Assembly: GCF_029227915.1 (NCBI RefSeq)
Contig: NC_079880.1
Coordinates: 23,376,501-23,440,500 of the forward strand
DNA: 64,000 bases
Reading direction: 5' to 3'
Source of the DNA: Hydractinia symbiolongicarpus
Lineage: Eukaryota > Cnidaria > Hydrozoa > Anthoathecata > Hydractiniidae
Under the pieces are notes generated by a model, which worked only from the letters and a program-made list of their open reading frames with translations, was not told the origin of the DNA and ran no database searches. Below are positions 32,634-42,486 of the stretch, in pieces. The position numbers and the translations under genes are program-made. Position 1 is the stretch's first letter, and each line of letters starts with the position of its first letter.

Positions 32634-33437
32634 CTTATTTGTATGTCACACAACAAATGGGGGAGGGAATCCATGACCCTAGCGGTTTTATTTACCCCAG
32701 CTGATTTATGTTGGTCAGTGCACCGTGAAACCGGAGTTTGCTCACTCCTCTCTTTGTATAGAGACAATGTAAGAAGCACAGCAAGGGGGCTTGATATCAT
32801 ATCTTGTCTTTGGGTTTAACGATCCCACTTATTACCCCAGTCCAGTAGGGAGGCAGAGTTTGCTCACTTTGCTTTCAGGATTGACAATCCTGCTGCCCTT
32901 AGTCATTTTAGAAGAAGCTTTGCAAGGGGGTTACATTTTCTTATCTGGTCTTCGTGGTATTACGCCCACGCATATTACCCCAGTTATGACAGGCTGGTAC
33001 TGTCTTTAGGCAGGTCCACAGCAACAATTATCTGTGTAAGGCTGAGTGTTGGAGCTCCATAACACATGTGGAAAGCTACAGCCAGGGTCACAAGTCCTGG
33101 CGCGCAGATAGTTGTTTGCTTCTTAAACACATTCTCTAAAGAATAATTTTAAATTTATCCGTTTAAGGATATTCACGTTATGATAAGTTTTATTTATCTC
33201 ATTTGTACCTATTCAATTCATTTTGAATTGCTTTAATATTTTTTTTTAGTGTTGTGTTCTGTCGCTGTTGTATTTTTCTGCCTTTTACGGTCAATGTTTT
33301 TAGGAAATCCTTGCAAAAAGGGGGATTTTGCTTTTTTGAAAAATCTCTAGAGGGTTGCAACCTCTAACTATAGTAGAACCAGCTGTCATTAGACAAGAAA
33401 TATCATTACAGCTAGCTGTTTTGTCACCTCATCATCA
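32634..33437 (+). repeat. 3' UTR of the truncated RLE-USP copy
   Basis: About 800 bp, nearly identical to 38096-38900. It has two related subunits of about 130 bp (about 32690-32840 and 32841-32990). A distal part follows with two hairpins (CCTTGCAAAAAGG at 33309-33321 and TAGAGG-N7-CCTCTA at 33348-33366) and the terminus TGTCACCTCATCATCA. The next copy begins right after. Confidence 0.85.
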
Positions 33438-33700
33438 ATTGCTGTTCACCGTAACGGTTTCATGGCTGCTAGGAAAGACTAGCTGACCCTGGGAAAGACT
33501 AGTGACGCTGGGAAAGACCAGATGCGCTCCTTAAATACCTTGACCGTTAATGGACTATTCTTTCGGATTTGATTTTAAAAATTCTTTTACTCGGACCTCA
33601 ATCTACGGTACGCGCCAATAGATGAATGGCTAATAGGTTAATTAGTCCCTAGCGAATCCTCGCAGTAGTGGCGACACTGTGAAAATTATAGCTTAGCCCT
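33438..33700 (+). promoter_or_regulatory. 5' UTR of the full-length RLE-USP element
   Basis: This unique sequence lies between the tail of the previous copy and the first large ORF. It holds three tandem units of about 19 bp around GGAAAGAC (33472, 33492, 33511; for example CTGGGAAAGACTAGTGAC). LINE promoters are internal, so any promoter should lie here, but no core motif is certain. R2-like elements often have a self-cleaving ribozyme at this position; I could not confirm one. Confidence 0.5.
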
Positions 33701-35746
33701 GTGTGCCAGGCAACTCAGGGTGGTCTTTTTGCCCTGTGCATTTTACTCACTGTAGCTATAGATAAATCCTTAACAAACTCTAACAATCGCTGCGGTGAAT
33801 CTGAAATTGATTTTGAGATCACAAATTCAGCATTTCCAAATAGTCCAATAAAACATCCTCCTATTACCAAATGCAAAGTTGTTCTTCAGGATATCTTCCC
33901 TAAATGTGGTGCTGAAAAGCTTAAGAAGGTGAATGATTCTCCGGATAAACCCCACACGAGACATTCCCATCACACTGAGGAGAAGTATCTTAATAACTTG
34001 CAGATTAAAACACCAATATCTTGGGGGAAAATGGTTGACGACCGCTGGTCCAATTTGGATAATGCTGCTTCAAATATTCTTTCTAATAAGCTTCATTTGT
34101 GTAATTCCTTGTCCGAAAAAGTAGAACTGCTTGAAGACACCATTTATAATGAGGCAGCACAAATCTTTGGTCACTCAGTTCATAAGGGTGGCAGAAAGCT
34201 GTCAGGAAAAAGCCGAAGAACTATTCAATCCATCAATCTAATTAAAGAGAAAAATTCCCTAACTAGTCAAATACAGTCATCCTGCTACCTAAGTCAAAGG
34301 AAGGAATTACACCAACTTCTTACGGATGTAAAAGGTCGAATAACTTTATTGCGCCGAGCTGAAAGGTCTAGAAAAAAACGCCACCAATTCAAAAAAGCCC
34401 AGACCGCCTTTAAGAACAATCCATACAAGGCAGGAAAAGACCTTCTTGACCCGAAGTGCAAATCAGTTTTAATGGTCGAACAAGAAACGCTGGATAACTT
34501 TAAACTTGAATCAGTTAAAGACAAATTGTATGATGTACCTTTAGGTAATCTAGATGGGTTATCATCCACTCCACCTCTTTTGAAATCGTTTCCAGTTTCT
34601 CTCTTTAAATATGAAGATTTTATGAAAGTTCTTGGCACTCGGCGAAATGGCTCTTCCCCAGGTATCAATGGGATACCTTATAAAGTTTATAAAAAATGTA
34701 ATAAAGTAAATACTGTTTTGTTTAATGTTTTTAAGTCTTGTTTCAAAAATTGTGTTGTCCCTATTCAATGGCGTTGTGCTCGTGAAGTTTATATTCCCAA
34801 ATCAAAAACTCCTATGGAGTCTAATATTAAAGACTTTCGACCTATCGCATTATTAAATGTCGAAGGCAAGCTTCTATTTAGCCTTGTATCAAGGCGATTA
34901 GAAGCTCACATTATACATAATAACAAATTCATTAACACGTCGGTTCAGAAGGGTTGTATGGAGAAAGTCCCAGGATGCTGGGAACACATGTCAATGGTTT
35001 GGTCTGCACTTAAAGAGGCCCGGGCCAACAAATCACACCTTGCAAATATATGGCTGGATATTGCAAATGCATATCCTTCAATTCCACACAAGCTTATATT
35101 TTTTGCACTGGAAAGGTATGGAGTCCCTCAGAGTTGGATATCATTCATTAAGTCATACTACGTTGGTTTATATAGCAAATCCTTTTCTTTGTCTGCACCA
35201 AGCAACTGGCACAAGCATATGCGAGGTATTTTTGCAGGTTGCACTCTTTCCATCATTTTGTTTCTTGCTGGTATAAACATTATTCTTGAATACACTATTG
35301 CGGCACCGGCCCCAAATTATATTACTTCTAAAAACGTGCCCCTTCCTTTAGTCAGAGCTTTTATGGATGATATCAACCTAATGTCATCCTCTGTCTGTGG
35401 AGCTCAAAGCCTCCTTTCCAGGTGCGTCACTGCTTTAAAATGGGCTGGCATGAGTTTTTGCCCTCGTAAGTCAAGGAGCATAATCCTTATAAAAGGTAGA
35501 TCTGTAAACTCCACACCTTTTTCTGTGTCTCACATCTCGTCACAAACCGACTTCTCTTCATTCATCCCGTCAATCTATTCATCGCCAGTTCGTTTTCTCG
35601 GTCGCATTATTGATGGTACGATTTCAGATGCTAAAGCAATCGACGAGCTAGATAATAAGCTAATAACCGGTCTTACAATCATAAACGGTTCGTGTTTCAA
35701 AGGGACCCAAAAACTATGGATTTTGCAAAACCTTCTAATTCCTTGA
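33701..35746 (+). CDS. R2-like reverse transcriptase part of the RLE-USP retrotransposon
   Basis: 681 residues ending at a TGA (35744-35746) that is in frame with the downstream RLE-USP ORF. RT blocks in order: GTRRNGSSPGINGIPYKVYK, then EVYIPKSKT...FRPIALLNVEGK, QKGCMEKVPGCWEHMSMVW, ANIWLDIANAYPSIPHKLIF (first catalytic Asp, about residue 450), HMRGIFAGCTLSIILFL, and RAFMDDINLMSS (catalytic FMDD, about 553-556). The N-terminal third is Lys/Ser-rich with no clear zinc finger or Myb motif, so the true start could lie elsewhere. The block pattern fits RLE-type LINEs of the R2/NeSL/Utopia group. It synthesises cDNA at the nicked target. Confidence 0.85.
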   Translation: MCQATQGGLFALCILLTVAIDKSLTNSNNRCGESEIDFEITNSAFPNSPIKHPPITKCKVVLQDIFPKCGAEKLKKVNDSPDKPHTRHSHHTEEKYLNNLQIKTPISWGKMVDDRWSNLDNAASNILSNKLHLCNSLSEKVELLEDTIYNEAAQIFGHSVHKGGRKLSGKSRRTIQSINLIKEKNSLTSQIQSSCYLSQRKELHQLLTDVKGRITLLRRAERSRKKRHQFKKAQTAFKNNPYKAGKDLLDPKCKSVLMVEQETLDNFKLESVKDKLYDVPLGNLDGLSSTPPLLKSFPVSLFKYEDFMKVLGTRRNGSSPGINGIPYKVYKKCNKVNTVLFNVFKSCFKNCVVPIQWRCAREVYIPKSKTPMESNIKDFRPIALLNVEGKLLFSLVSRRLEAHIIHNNKFINTSVQKGCMEKVPGCWEHMSMVWSALKEARANKSHLANIWLDIANAYPSIPHKLIFFALERYGVPQSWISFIKSYYVGLYSKSFSLSAPSNWHKHMRGIFAGCTLSIILFLAGINIILEYTIAAPAPNYITSKNVPLPLVRAFMDDINLMSSSVCGAQSLLSRCVTALKWAGMSFCPRKSRSIILIKGRSVNSTPFSVSHISSQTDFSSFIPSIYSSPVRFLGRIIDGTISDAKAIDELDNKLITGLTIINGSCFKGTQKLWILQNLLIP

Positions 35747-35893
35747 ATCCAATGGCCAATTCTTATTTATGAAGTTCCAATATCTCCGGTTACAAGGCTG
35801 GAGCAGAAGATATCAACTTTCATTAGAAAATGGCTATCTCTGCACAATACCACGTCAAATATTTGCCTATATAGCTCCTGCTCGCCTTGTCCA

Positions 35894-38095
35894 ATGCCAA
35901 TTAAGAGCTTGACGTCATTGCTTACATGCTCTAAAATAAGTGGTCATTTACTTTTACGCGACTCCAAAGATCCTCTTGTGTCTAACAGTGCACCTACTTT
36001 GAAAGTTGGCATGTGGAAAGTGGACAACGCAGTAAGAACAGCAGAGGCAGAGGTGAAAATAAAGTCAGTCGTGGGAACTCCCCAGTATGGAAAATCAGGC
36101 CTAGGGATCAACAAATCTTTCAAAATTCCGATTTCAAAACAGTGCTATGCGTATCGTAAATTAATATCGAACACAGCTAAAGATATCGATGAGGAAGGCA
36201 ACATGGGTAGAGCATTGCAGTTGCAAGTGCAGGGTCAGTGGACGAGATGGGAAAATTACACAAAAAACGATCTATCTTGGAAGTCCATTTTTGCCATGTC
36301 CCCACACTTGCTTTCCTTCTGTCTTGCTTCTACTTACGATGTTCTTCCCTCACCTAGCAATTTAAAGCGCTGGAACGTTTGTACTGAATCTGCTTGTGCC
36401 TTATGTTCCAAACAAGTATGTACAACAGCGCATGTTTTAGGCGCTTGCAAGGTTGCTCTATCACAAGGAAGGTTCACTTTCCGACACGATGCTGTGCTTC
36501 GCGGGCTACTGTTAAGTCTACAGCGTTTTTCATCTGAAGTTGTCCCGGAAACGAAAAAGCACCTTAAAGTGTCATTTGTAAAAGCAGGTAGCTATTCCTC
36601 CGCTAAAAGATCAAAACCAACTGGTCTATTCCACCATGCTAGTGACTGGGTGATGTTAGCAGATCTGAATGAAGGATTTGTGTTTCCTGGCCATATTGCG
36701 ATCACATCCCTCAGGCCAGACATTGTAATATACTCAAATTGTTCTAAGCGCATCATCATTATTGAACTTACTTGTCCTTGTGAGGAAAACATGGGATCCT
36801 GGCATTCCACCAAGCTTTCCAAATACTTCCCTTTGGTCGAGGTAATACGTAGCAACGGGTGGTTTCCGCATCTTTTTGCAGTAGAAGTGGGTGCTAGGGG
36901 CTACTCTTCAAGGTCTCTAACTTGCTGTCTAAAAAGCCTCGGTTTCGCTAGCAAATCTGCGTTTTTAACCGCCCGCAAGCTTGGCGATATAAGCATGAAA
37001 GCATCCTTTTGCATTTGGATTGCACGAGACTCACCACATTGGTCACAAGATCTTACGCACTGCAGTCCGCCAACATTGCCACGACCAAAGGATAGTATAC
37101 CTCATGAAAAATCCTCGTCTGTTACCAAATCCATTAAAAGTCCATCTTCAGCCATCTCCGACATGCCAAAACCCACGGAACACCATAACCTTAGCCAGGA
37201 ACTTAAACAAAAGGTGAGCATCGTTCACGCTGGTTTGATAAACAAGGGGAACACATGCTACGCAAACTCCATTTTGCAAGCATTAACGGTTCTTCCAAGA
37301 CTTTGGTCTCAATTACCATCAGAGTCCTCTTTGTCATCTCCTCTAGTAAAGTCTATAGTCCTAAATATGTCACTACTGAATCGTTCTCGTTCACCAATTG
37401 ATCCTTCCAATTTCTTACGAGCACTGCAAAACAGAATGCATGCTCTTAACAATAACGCGTTTTATCACAATCACCAACAAGATGTGCCCGAGATCCTTCA
37501 AGTTGTTTTTGACGAAATTATTGGATCTTCCCCTTTGGTTGACAATCTACTGTCTGTAACTGTGACCACAACAACGTCATGCAACTCCTGTTGTTTCTCC
37601 ACTTCCAGGGAGCAAAAGGATTCAATTTTAATTTTACCAACGTGTAAGTCAATAGCAGACTCTTTTAACAAATTTTTACAACCTCAAGAACTTCTAGGTG
37701 ACAACAAGTGGTTCTGCCCCCAGTGTTCATCGCATCAAGAGGCCACAATTGAAACTCAGATTTCTAATTGCGGCGACTTCCTTGTTGTACAATTGTTAAG
37801 ATACACATCAGTAAATGGGTCTTCTTTTAAAGACAACAAGTTAGTCAATTGCTTGCCTAAAAAACATCATGTCTTAAAGGTAGCATCTCACCCAACTGAC
37901 GATGTGTCTTTCAACAAGTATAACTTGGTTGCTACCATTAACCACTCAGGTACATTAAAAGCAGGTCATTACTGGGCCTTCATTAAGGACCAACAAAACA
38001 CCTGGTTCAAATGCAACGATCGCTGTATTTCTCAAGTAGACACATTCCACTTGAATAATTCTTCGTCATACATACTTTTCTTTTCCAGAAGTTAG
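35894..38095 (+). CDS. Restriction-like endonuclease plus ubiquitin-specific protease (C19) part of the same retrotransposon
   Basis: 733 residues from the first Met, in frame with the RT across one TGA and 49 open codons (35747-35893). A CCHC knuckle (CALCSKQVCTTAHVLGAC, about residues 169-190) precedes RFTFRHD. The RLE follows, with RPDIVIYSN (about 274) and ELTCPCEEN (about 290). After a Ser/Pro/Lys linker comes a complete USP domain. Its Cys box is KGNTCYANSILQAL (Cys455), then HQQDVPEILQVVFDEI, the zinc-ribbon pairs CNSC and CPQC, FLVVQLLRYTS, the His box KAGHYWAFIKD (His692) and FKCNDRC (Asn708/Asp709). All catalytic and finger residues are present. USPs remove ubiquitin, so the element might protect its own protein or cDNA intermediate; that role is inference. 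Confidence 0.88.
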   Translation: MPIKSLTSLLTCSKISGHLLLRDSKDPLVSNSAPTLKVGMWKVDNAVRTAEAEVKIKSVVGTPQYGKSGLGINKSFKIPISKQCYAYRKLISNTAKDIDEEGNMGRALQLQVQGQWTRWENYTKNDLSWKSIFAMSPHLLSFCLASTYDVLPSPSNLKRWNVCTESACALCSKQVCTTAHVLGACKVALSQGRFTFRHDAVLRGLLLSLQRFSSEVVPETKKHLKVSFVKAGSYSSAKRSKPTGLFHHASDWVMLADLNEGFVFPGHIAITSLRPDIVIYSNCSKRIIIIELTCPCEENMGSWHSTKLSKYFPLVEVIRSNGWFPHLFAVEVGARGYSSRSLTCCLKSLGFASKSAFLTARKLGDISMKASFCIWIARDSPHWSQDLTHCSPPTLPRPKDSIPHEKSSSVTKSIKSPSSAISDMPKPTEHHNLSQELKQKVSIVHAGLINKGNTCYANSILQALTVLPRLWSQLPSESSLSSPLVKSIVLNMSLLNRSRSPIDPSNFLRALQNRMHALNNNAFYHNHQQDVPEILQVVFDEIIGSSPLVDNLLSVTVTTTTSCNSCCFSTSREQKDSILILPTCKSIADSFNKFLQPQELLGDNKWFCPQCSSHQEATIETQISNCGDFLVVQLLRYTSVNGSSFKDNKLVNCLPKKHHVLKVASHPTDDVSFNKYNLVATINHSGTLKAGHYWAFIKDQQNTWFKCNDRCISQVDTFHLNNSSSYILFFSRS

Positions 38096-38904
38096 CTTAT
38101 TTGTATGTCACACAACAAATGGGGGAGGGAATCCATGACCCTAGCGGTTTTATTTACCCCAGCTGATTTATGTTGGTCAGTGCACCGTGAAACCGGAGTT
38201 TGCTCACTCCTCTCTTTGTATAGAGACAATGTAAGAAGCACAGCAAGGGGGCTTGATATCATATCTTGTCTTTGGGTTTAACGATCCCACTTATTACCCC
38301 AGTCCAGTAGGGAGGCAGAGTTTGCTCACTTTGCTTTCAGGATTGACAATCCTGCTGCCCTTAGTCATTTTAGAAGAAGCTTTGCAAGGGGGTTACATTT
38401 TCTTATCTGGTCTTCGTGGTGTTACGCCCACGCATATTACCCCAGTTATGACAGGCTGGTACTGTCATTAGGCAGGTCCACAGCAGCAATTATCTGTGTA
38501 AGGCTGAGTGTTGGAGCTCCATAACACATGTGGAAAGCTACAGCCAGGGTCACAAGTCCTGGCGCGCAGATAGTTGTTTGCTTCTTAAACACATTCTCTA
38601 AAGAATAATTTTAAATTTATCCGTTTAAGGATATTCACGTTATGATAAGTTTTATTTATCTCATTTGTACCTATTCAATTCATTTTGAATTGCTTTAATA
38701 TTTTTTTTTTAGTGTTGTGTTCTGTCGCTGTTGTATTTTTCTGCCTTTTACGGTCAATGTTTTTAGGAAATCCTTGCAAAAAGGGGGATTTTGCTTTTTT
38801 GAAAAATCTCTAGAGGGTTGCAACCTCTAACTATAGTAGAACCAGCTGTCATTAGACAAGAAATATCATTACAGCTAGCTGTTTTGTCACCTCATCATCA
38901 TCAT
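38096..38904 (+). repeat. 3' UTR and terminus of the full-length RLE-USP element
   Basis: Same organisation as 32634-33437, with a handful of base differences. Hairpins CCTTGCAAAAAGG (38772-38784) and TAGAGG-N7-CCTCTA (38811-38829) lie about 100 bp from the end. The terminus is TGTCACC followed by a (TCA)n run, after which the BEL integrase frame resumes. Confidence 0.88.
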
Positions 38905-38911
38905 TCGACAT

Positions 38912-39943
38912 GTGCATGAATCTGTGAAGCATTATGGCACAAAAATAACACTCACAGAACTTAGAAGAGAAATTTGGATTCCATCTGGTAGAAATGTTGT
39001 TAGAAATTTTATTCGTACATGTCAAAAGTGCCGAAAGTACGAGAACAAACCATATCCGTACCCAGATCCTCCATCATTACCGAAGAGTAGATTACAAGAT
39101 AACATGTCATTTGAAGTAGTTGGCATCGACTATGCTGGTCCTTTATTTGTAAAAAATGTTTTTAACGAAGAACCAGATATGTATAAAGCTTGGATAGTTC
39201 TTATAACGTGTGCGAGTACTAGAGCTATTCATTTAGACTTAGCTTCGAATTCTTCTGGACCTGAATGTATAGAAGTTCTGAAACGATTTATTGCTCGAAA
39301 AGGAGCACCGAACTTCATTTTATCTGACAATGGTAAATGTTTTATTAGCGAAGACGTACAAAACTTTGCTGCTAGTAAAAATATTAATTGGAAATTTAAT
39401 ATTGAGTCTGCCCCTTGGCAAGGCGGATTCTTCGAACGTTTGGTCAAATCAGTCAAAAGACCACTGAAGAAAGTTCTGGGCAATAGTCGCCTGAAGTATA
39501 ACGAACTTTTAACGATACTAACTGAAATTGAATTTATACTAAATAACAGACCATTAACGTACATATATGAAGAACTTACTGAAGAACCATTAACACCTAA
39601 TCATCTTATGTATGGAAGAAAATTAAACACGAAAGCAGATGAGAACAACTTAATACCTGAAGATCTCTCGGCTGATATGAGTGTCAAACGGAAAGAAAAC
39701 GTAAACCGATTACTGACACACTTTTGGAATAGATGGCGTGACGAATACGTCACAGAATTACGAGAATTCCACAAATTGAAGAATAGTCGTTTCAATAAAT
39801 GTTTAATTCCAAACGTTGACGACGTAGTTGTTGTTGCTGATGATAGAATGCCACGATCACAATGGCGAATTGGTCGAATAAAAGAAACGTTGAAGGGAAA
39901 AGATGGAAAAATACGTGCAGCGATAATACAATGCAAAAACTGA
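38912..39943 (+). pseudogene. BEL/Pao integrase and C-terminal DUF5641-type domain
   Basis: Reads VKHYGTKITLTELRREIWIP, a zinc-binding tail CQKCRKYENKPYPYPDPPSL, and the integrase core: VVGIDYAGPLFV (first Asp), FILSDNGKCF (second Asp), PWQGGFFERLVKSVKRPL (Glu), and EFILNNRPLTYI. The DUF5641-like end follows (RFNKCLIPNVDDVVVVADD, then SQWRIGRIKE). This is typical of BEL/Pao. A frameshift near 39940 moves the end (RSNLRRPINKLIPFEQC...) into another frame, running to about 40139. All upstream pol is missing, replaced by the RLE-USP pair. A purine-rich tract (CTGGGGGAA, 40165-40173) precedes the right LTR. Confidence 0.88.
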
Positions 39944-40173
39944 TCAAGACAGACGATCAAATTTACGGCGACCGATCAATAAATTGATACCGTTTGAACA
40001 GTGTATTATTCCAAACGATGAATCAACAGAACCAGCAATACAATTTATTGATGAACAATCAGTTACACAAAACGATCAGTTAGCTGAATCAAAGATAACA
40101 TTTGTTGATGAAAAGGATCTTGAGATTGTAAACATTTGAGATGACAAGTTTTGACCTCCGTCAACTGGGGGAA

Positions 40174-40347
40174 TGTTGAATTGACCATGTGACTTGAACA
40201 CGTGACCTTTACACGTGCGCTCACTTTTGTATATATTTTTCTGTTTATATTTTTGAAGAGTTTAATTAGATTTTACTTCTTGGTTAATACCCCCGAAACC
40301 TCGTATTCTTATTATACAGTCCTCTGATTATAATTGTGGATAAAACA
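40174..40347 (+). repeat. Right (3') LTR of the BEL/Pao retrotransposon
   Basis: 174 bp, starting TGTTGAATTG and ending GGATAAAACA. It is followed by GTTTC, the 5-bp target duplication also found before the left LTR. It lacks the 22-bp segment present in the left LTR. Confidence 0.93.
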
Positions 40348-42465
40348 GTTTCCTATAACATAAATCGTGTTATCGTCAGCATAATTGCATATATCGCTGG
40401 TGACAAAAGATAAAAAATCATTCAAAAAGATGTTGAAAAGGAGAGGTCCTAGCACAGATCCTTGAGGGACACCGAAAGTCATTTCAAGCCATTCGCTAAA
40501 AGAGTTTGCCAGTCTGATACGTTGCTTCCTATTTTTCAGATAGCTAGCCACAAGTTTTAAAGCCGAAAAACTTAAACCATAGGCATATAACTTCGCTATG
40601 AGAAGATCATGGCTAATACAGTCAAAGGCTTTTGATAGATCCATAAAGATAGCTCCAACTTTTTGTTTGGCATCTAATGCTCCTCGCACTTTCGAGAACA
40701 TACGCAAGAGAGATTGTTGAGTACTAAAGCCCTTTCGGAAACCACATAAATACGGAGATAGTTTATCACAGAAAAAACCCATAAGTTGTTTATATAGAAG
40801 CTTTTCAAATATTTTAGAGACCACAGGCAAAATACTTATAGGTCGAAAATTTTCTTTAGCTGATGGATCGCCTTTTTTAAAAATTGGACAGACTTCGGCA
40901 CATTTTAAATCATTTGGAAATTCAGAATCCTTAATAACGGTGTTGTTAAATATGCTAACGAGACTTTGATAATATAAACTATAATAATCTTTCAAAATTC
41001 TACTCGGAATATCACCAGCAACATTTGATTTGGATTCATCTAATTTCTTCATTTCTTCCCACATTTCACTTCCCGTTGTTGGACTAAATTCGAATCTCGC
41101 AATATGGTTATATCTCTCATTGATTTTTTGGATACTCGGATGTAATTCGTATTTATAAATAGCATTCAGAACGTAATCATGTGAATCTGTTGAAACATCA
41201 GGCCATCGATATAACTTCAATGAACTGATAACCTTTTGAAAATAAGAGTTGAAGATATTTGCTATGTCTTCATCACTCGAGATAATACACTCATTTTCGA
41301 TAAGAATGATTTTCTTTTGGTTTGATGAATCATCACTGACAAATGGCTTCACAGTACGCCAAAAACATTTGTTATCTGTTATCTTCTTAGTATTAAGGTT
41401 TGAATAGTAAGTAAATTTGGCCTTTCTCGACAGCTTGACACAAAGATTTCGTTGTATTTTATACTGCTTGATGTTTTCAGCTGAAGGAGATGATATCGAT
41501 TTATTGCGTAGTCTGGAACGCAGCATGATAGCCTTTCGCAAATTCTTGTTCATAAATGGTTTATTATTCGATCGCAAGATTTTCTTTTTAAGTGGCATAT
41601 GATTATCTAATATATTTTTGAAAGTGTTATTAAATTGTTCATACGTGGTTATATTTTGCATCCTGTTGGTCAATTCTGATATAAATATCTCTTTATTAAA
41701 ATGAGAGTAGTCATGATAATTCACAACTTTCGGTGGAGCTTTTACATAAGTAGTTTTCATAACAGTTAGCACCATTCTGTGAAAATCTGAAAGACCAGTT
41801 TCGATAGTACTTGTGTGTTTAAACGTCCTTCCAATATTAGTTAAAATCAGATCAATACATGAGGGATTTGATGCTGATTTAAAACATGTTTTTTCTTTTA
41901 TTAGATTAGACAAATCGAAGGCACTCATAAACTCTGACATTTCATCACTATCTGGCTCCAGGTTAAAATCGCCCATTACGATAATGTTTGAGTAATGTCT
42001 CATGTGAAAATTAAGTGCATTCGTGATATTTGAGAGGAAAAAGTGTGTGCATTGTGACGGTGGACGATAAGTGTACAGCAATAGGTACTTCTTCTTCCTT
42101 AGGTTTATCTCCAACGTAATCAGTTCTATTCCATTCTGTACCTTGAATGAAGTCAGTTCTTTAGTAAGAAGATTTTCATTTGCAAAGATCATCAAACCTC
42201 CACCATTTTTATCCCGGTCACGGCGAAAGGGGAGCTTGAATCCAGGCATGTCAAATTGACCTACCGGGAAAGATAAATCTACTTTTGTTTCACATATGCA
42301 GAGAATATCGATGTTGTTTTCCACAAACTCTTTCAGGAAGTCAAATTTATTTCGTATTGAGTTGATATTCACGTGGGCAATAATAACATTCTTAGGATTT
42401 TTTATCCGTAAATTTCTCAAAGAAGGTAAAGTATTGGAAAGGTTTTGACTGTCATTCACATTCAT
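40348..42465 (-). pseudogene. LINE A ORF2: APE endonuclease and reverse transcriptase (5' part)
   Basis: A CR1-type LINE polyprotein, intact until cut by the BEL LTR. EN blocks: HVNINSIRNKFDFLKEFV, DILCICETKVDLSFP (catalytic Glu), IIVMGDFNLEPDSDEMSEF, CIDLILTNIGRTF and GLSDFHRMVLTVM. RT blocks: SNVAGDIPSRILKDYYSL, EVCPIFKKGDPSAKENFRPI, GFRKGFSTQQSLLRMF, GAIFMDLSKAFDCISHDLLI (first catalytic Asp), FGVPQGSVLGPLLFNIFLND and CNYADDNTIYVIG (YADD). The last residues before the stop at 40312 are read from the LTR. The remainder lies at 30613-31439. The start is 21 nt after the ORF1 stop. Confidence 0.92.
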
Positions 42466-42486
42466 GTCATCGTTGTAGACTACATT

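Noticed and set aside
33438-33560. HDV-like ribozyme at the 5' end of the full-length element
   Set aside because: I could not lay out the required nested double pseudoknot by eye, so no claim is made.
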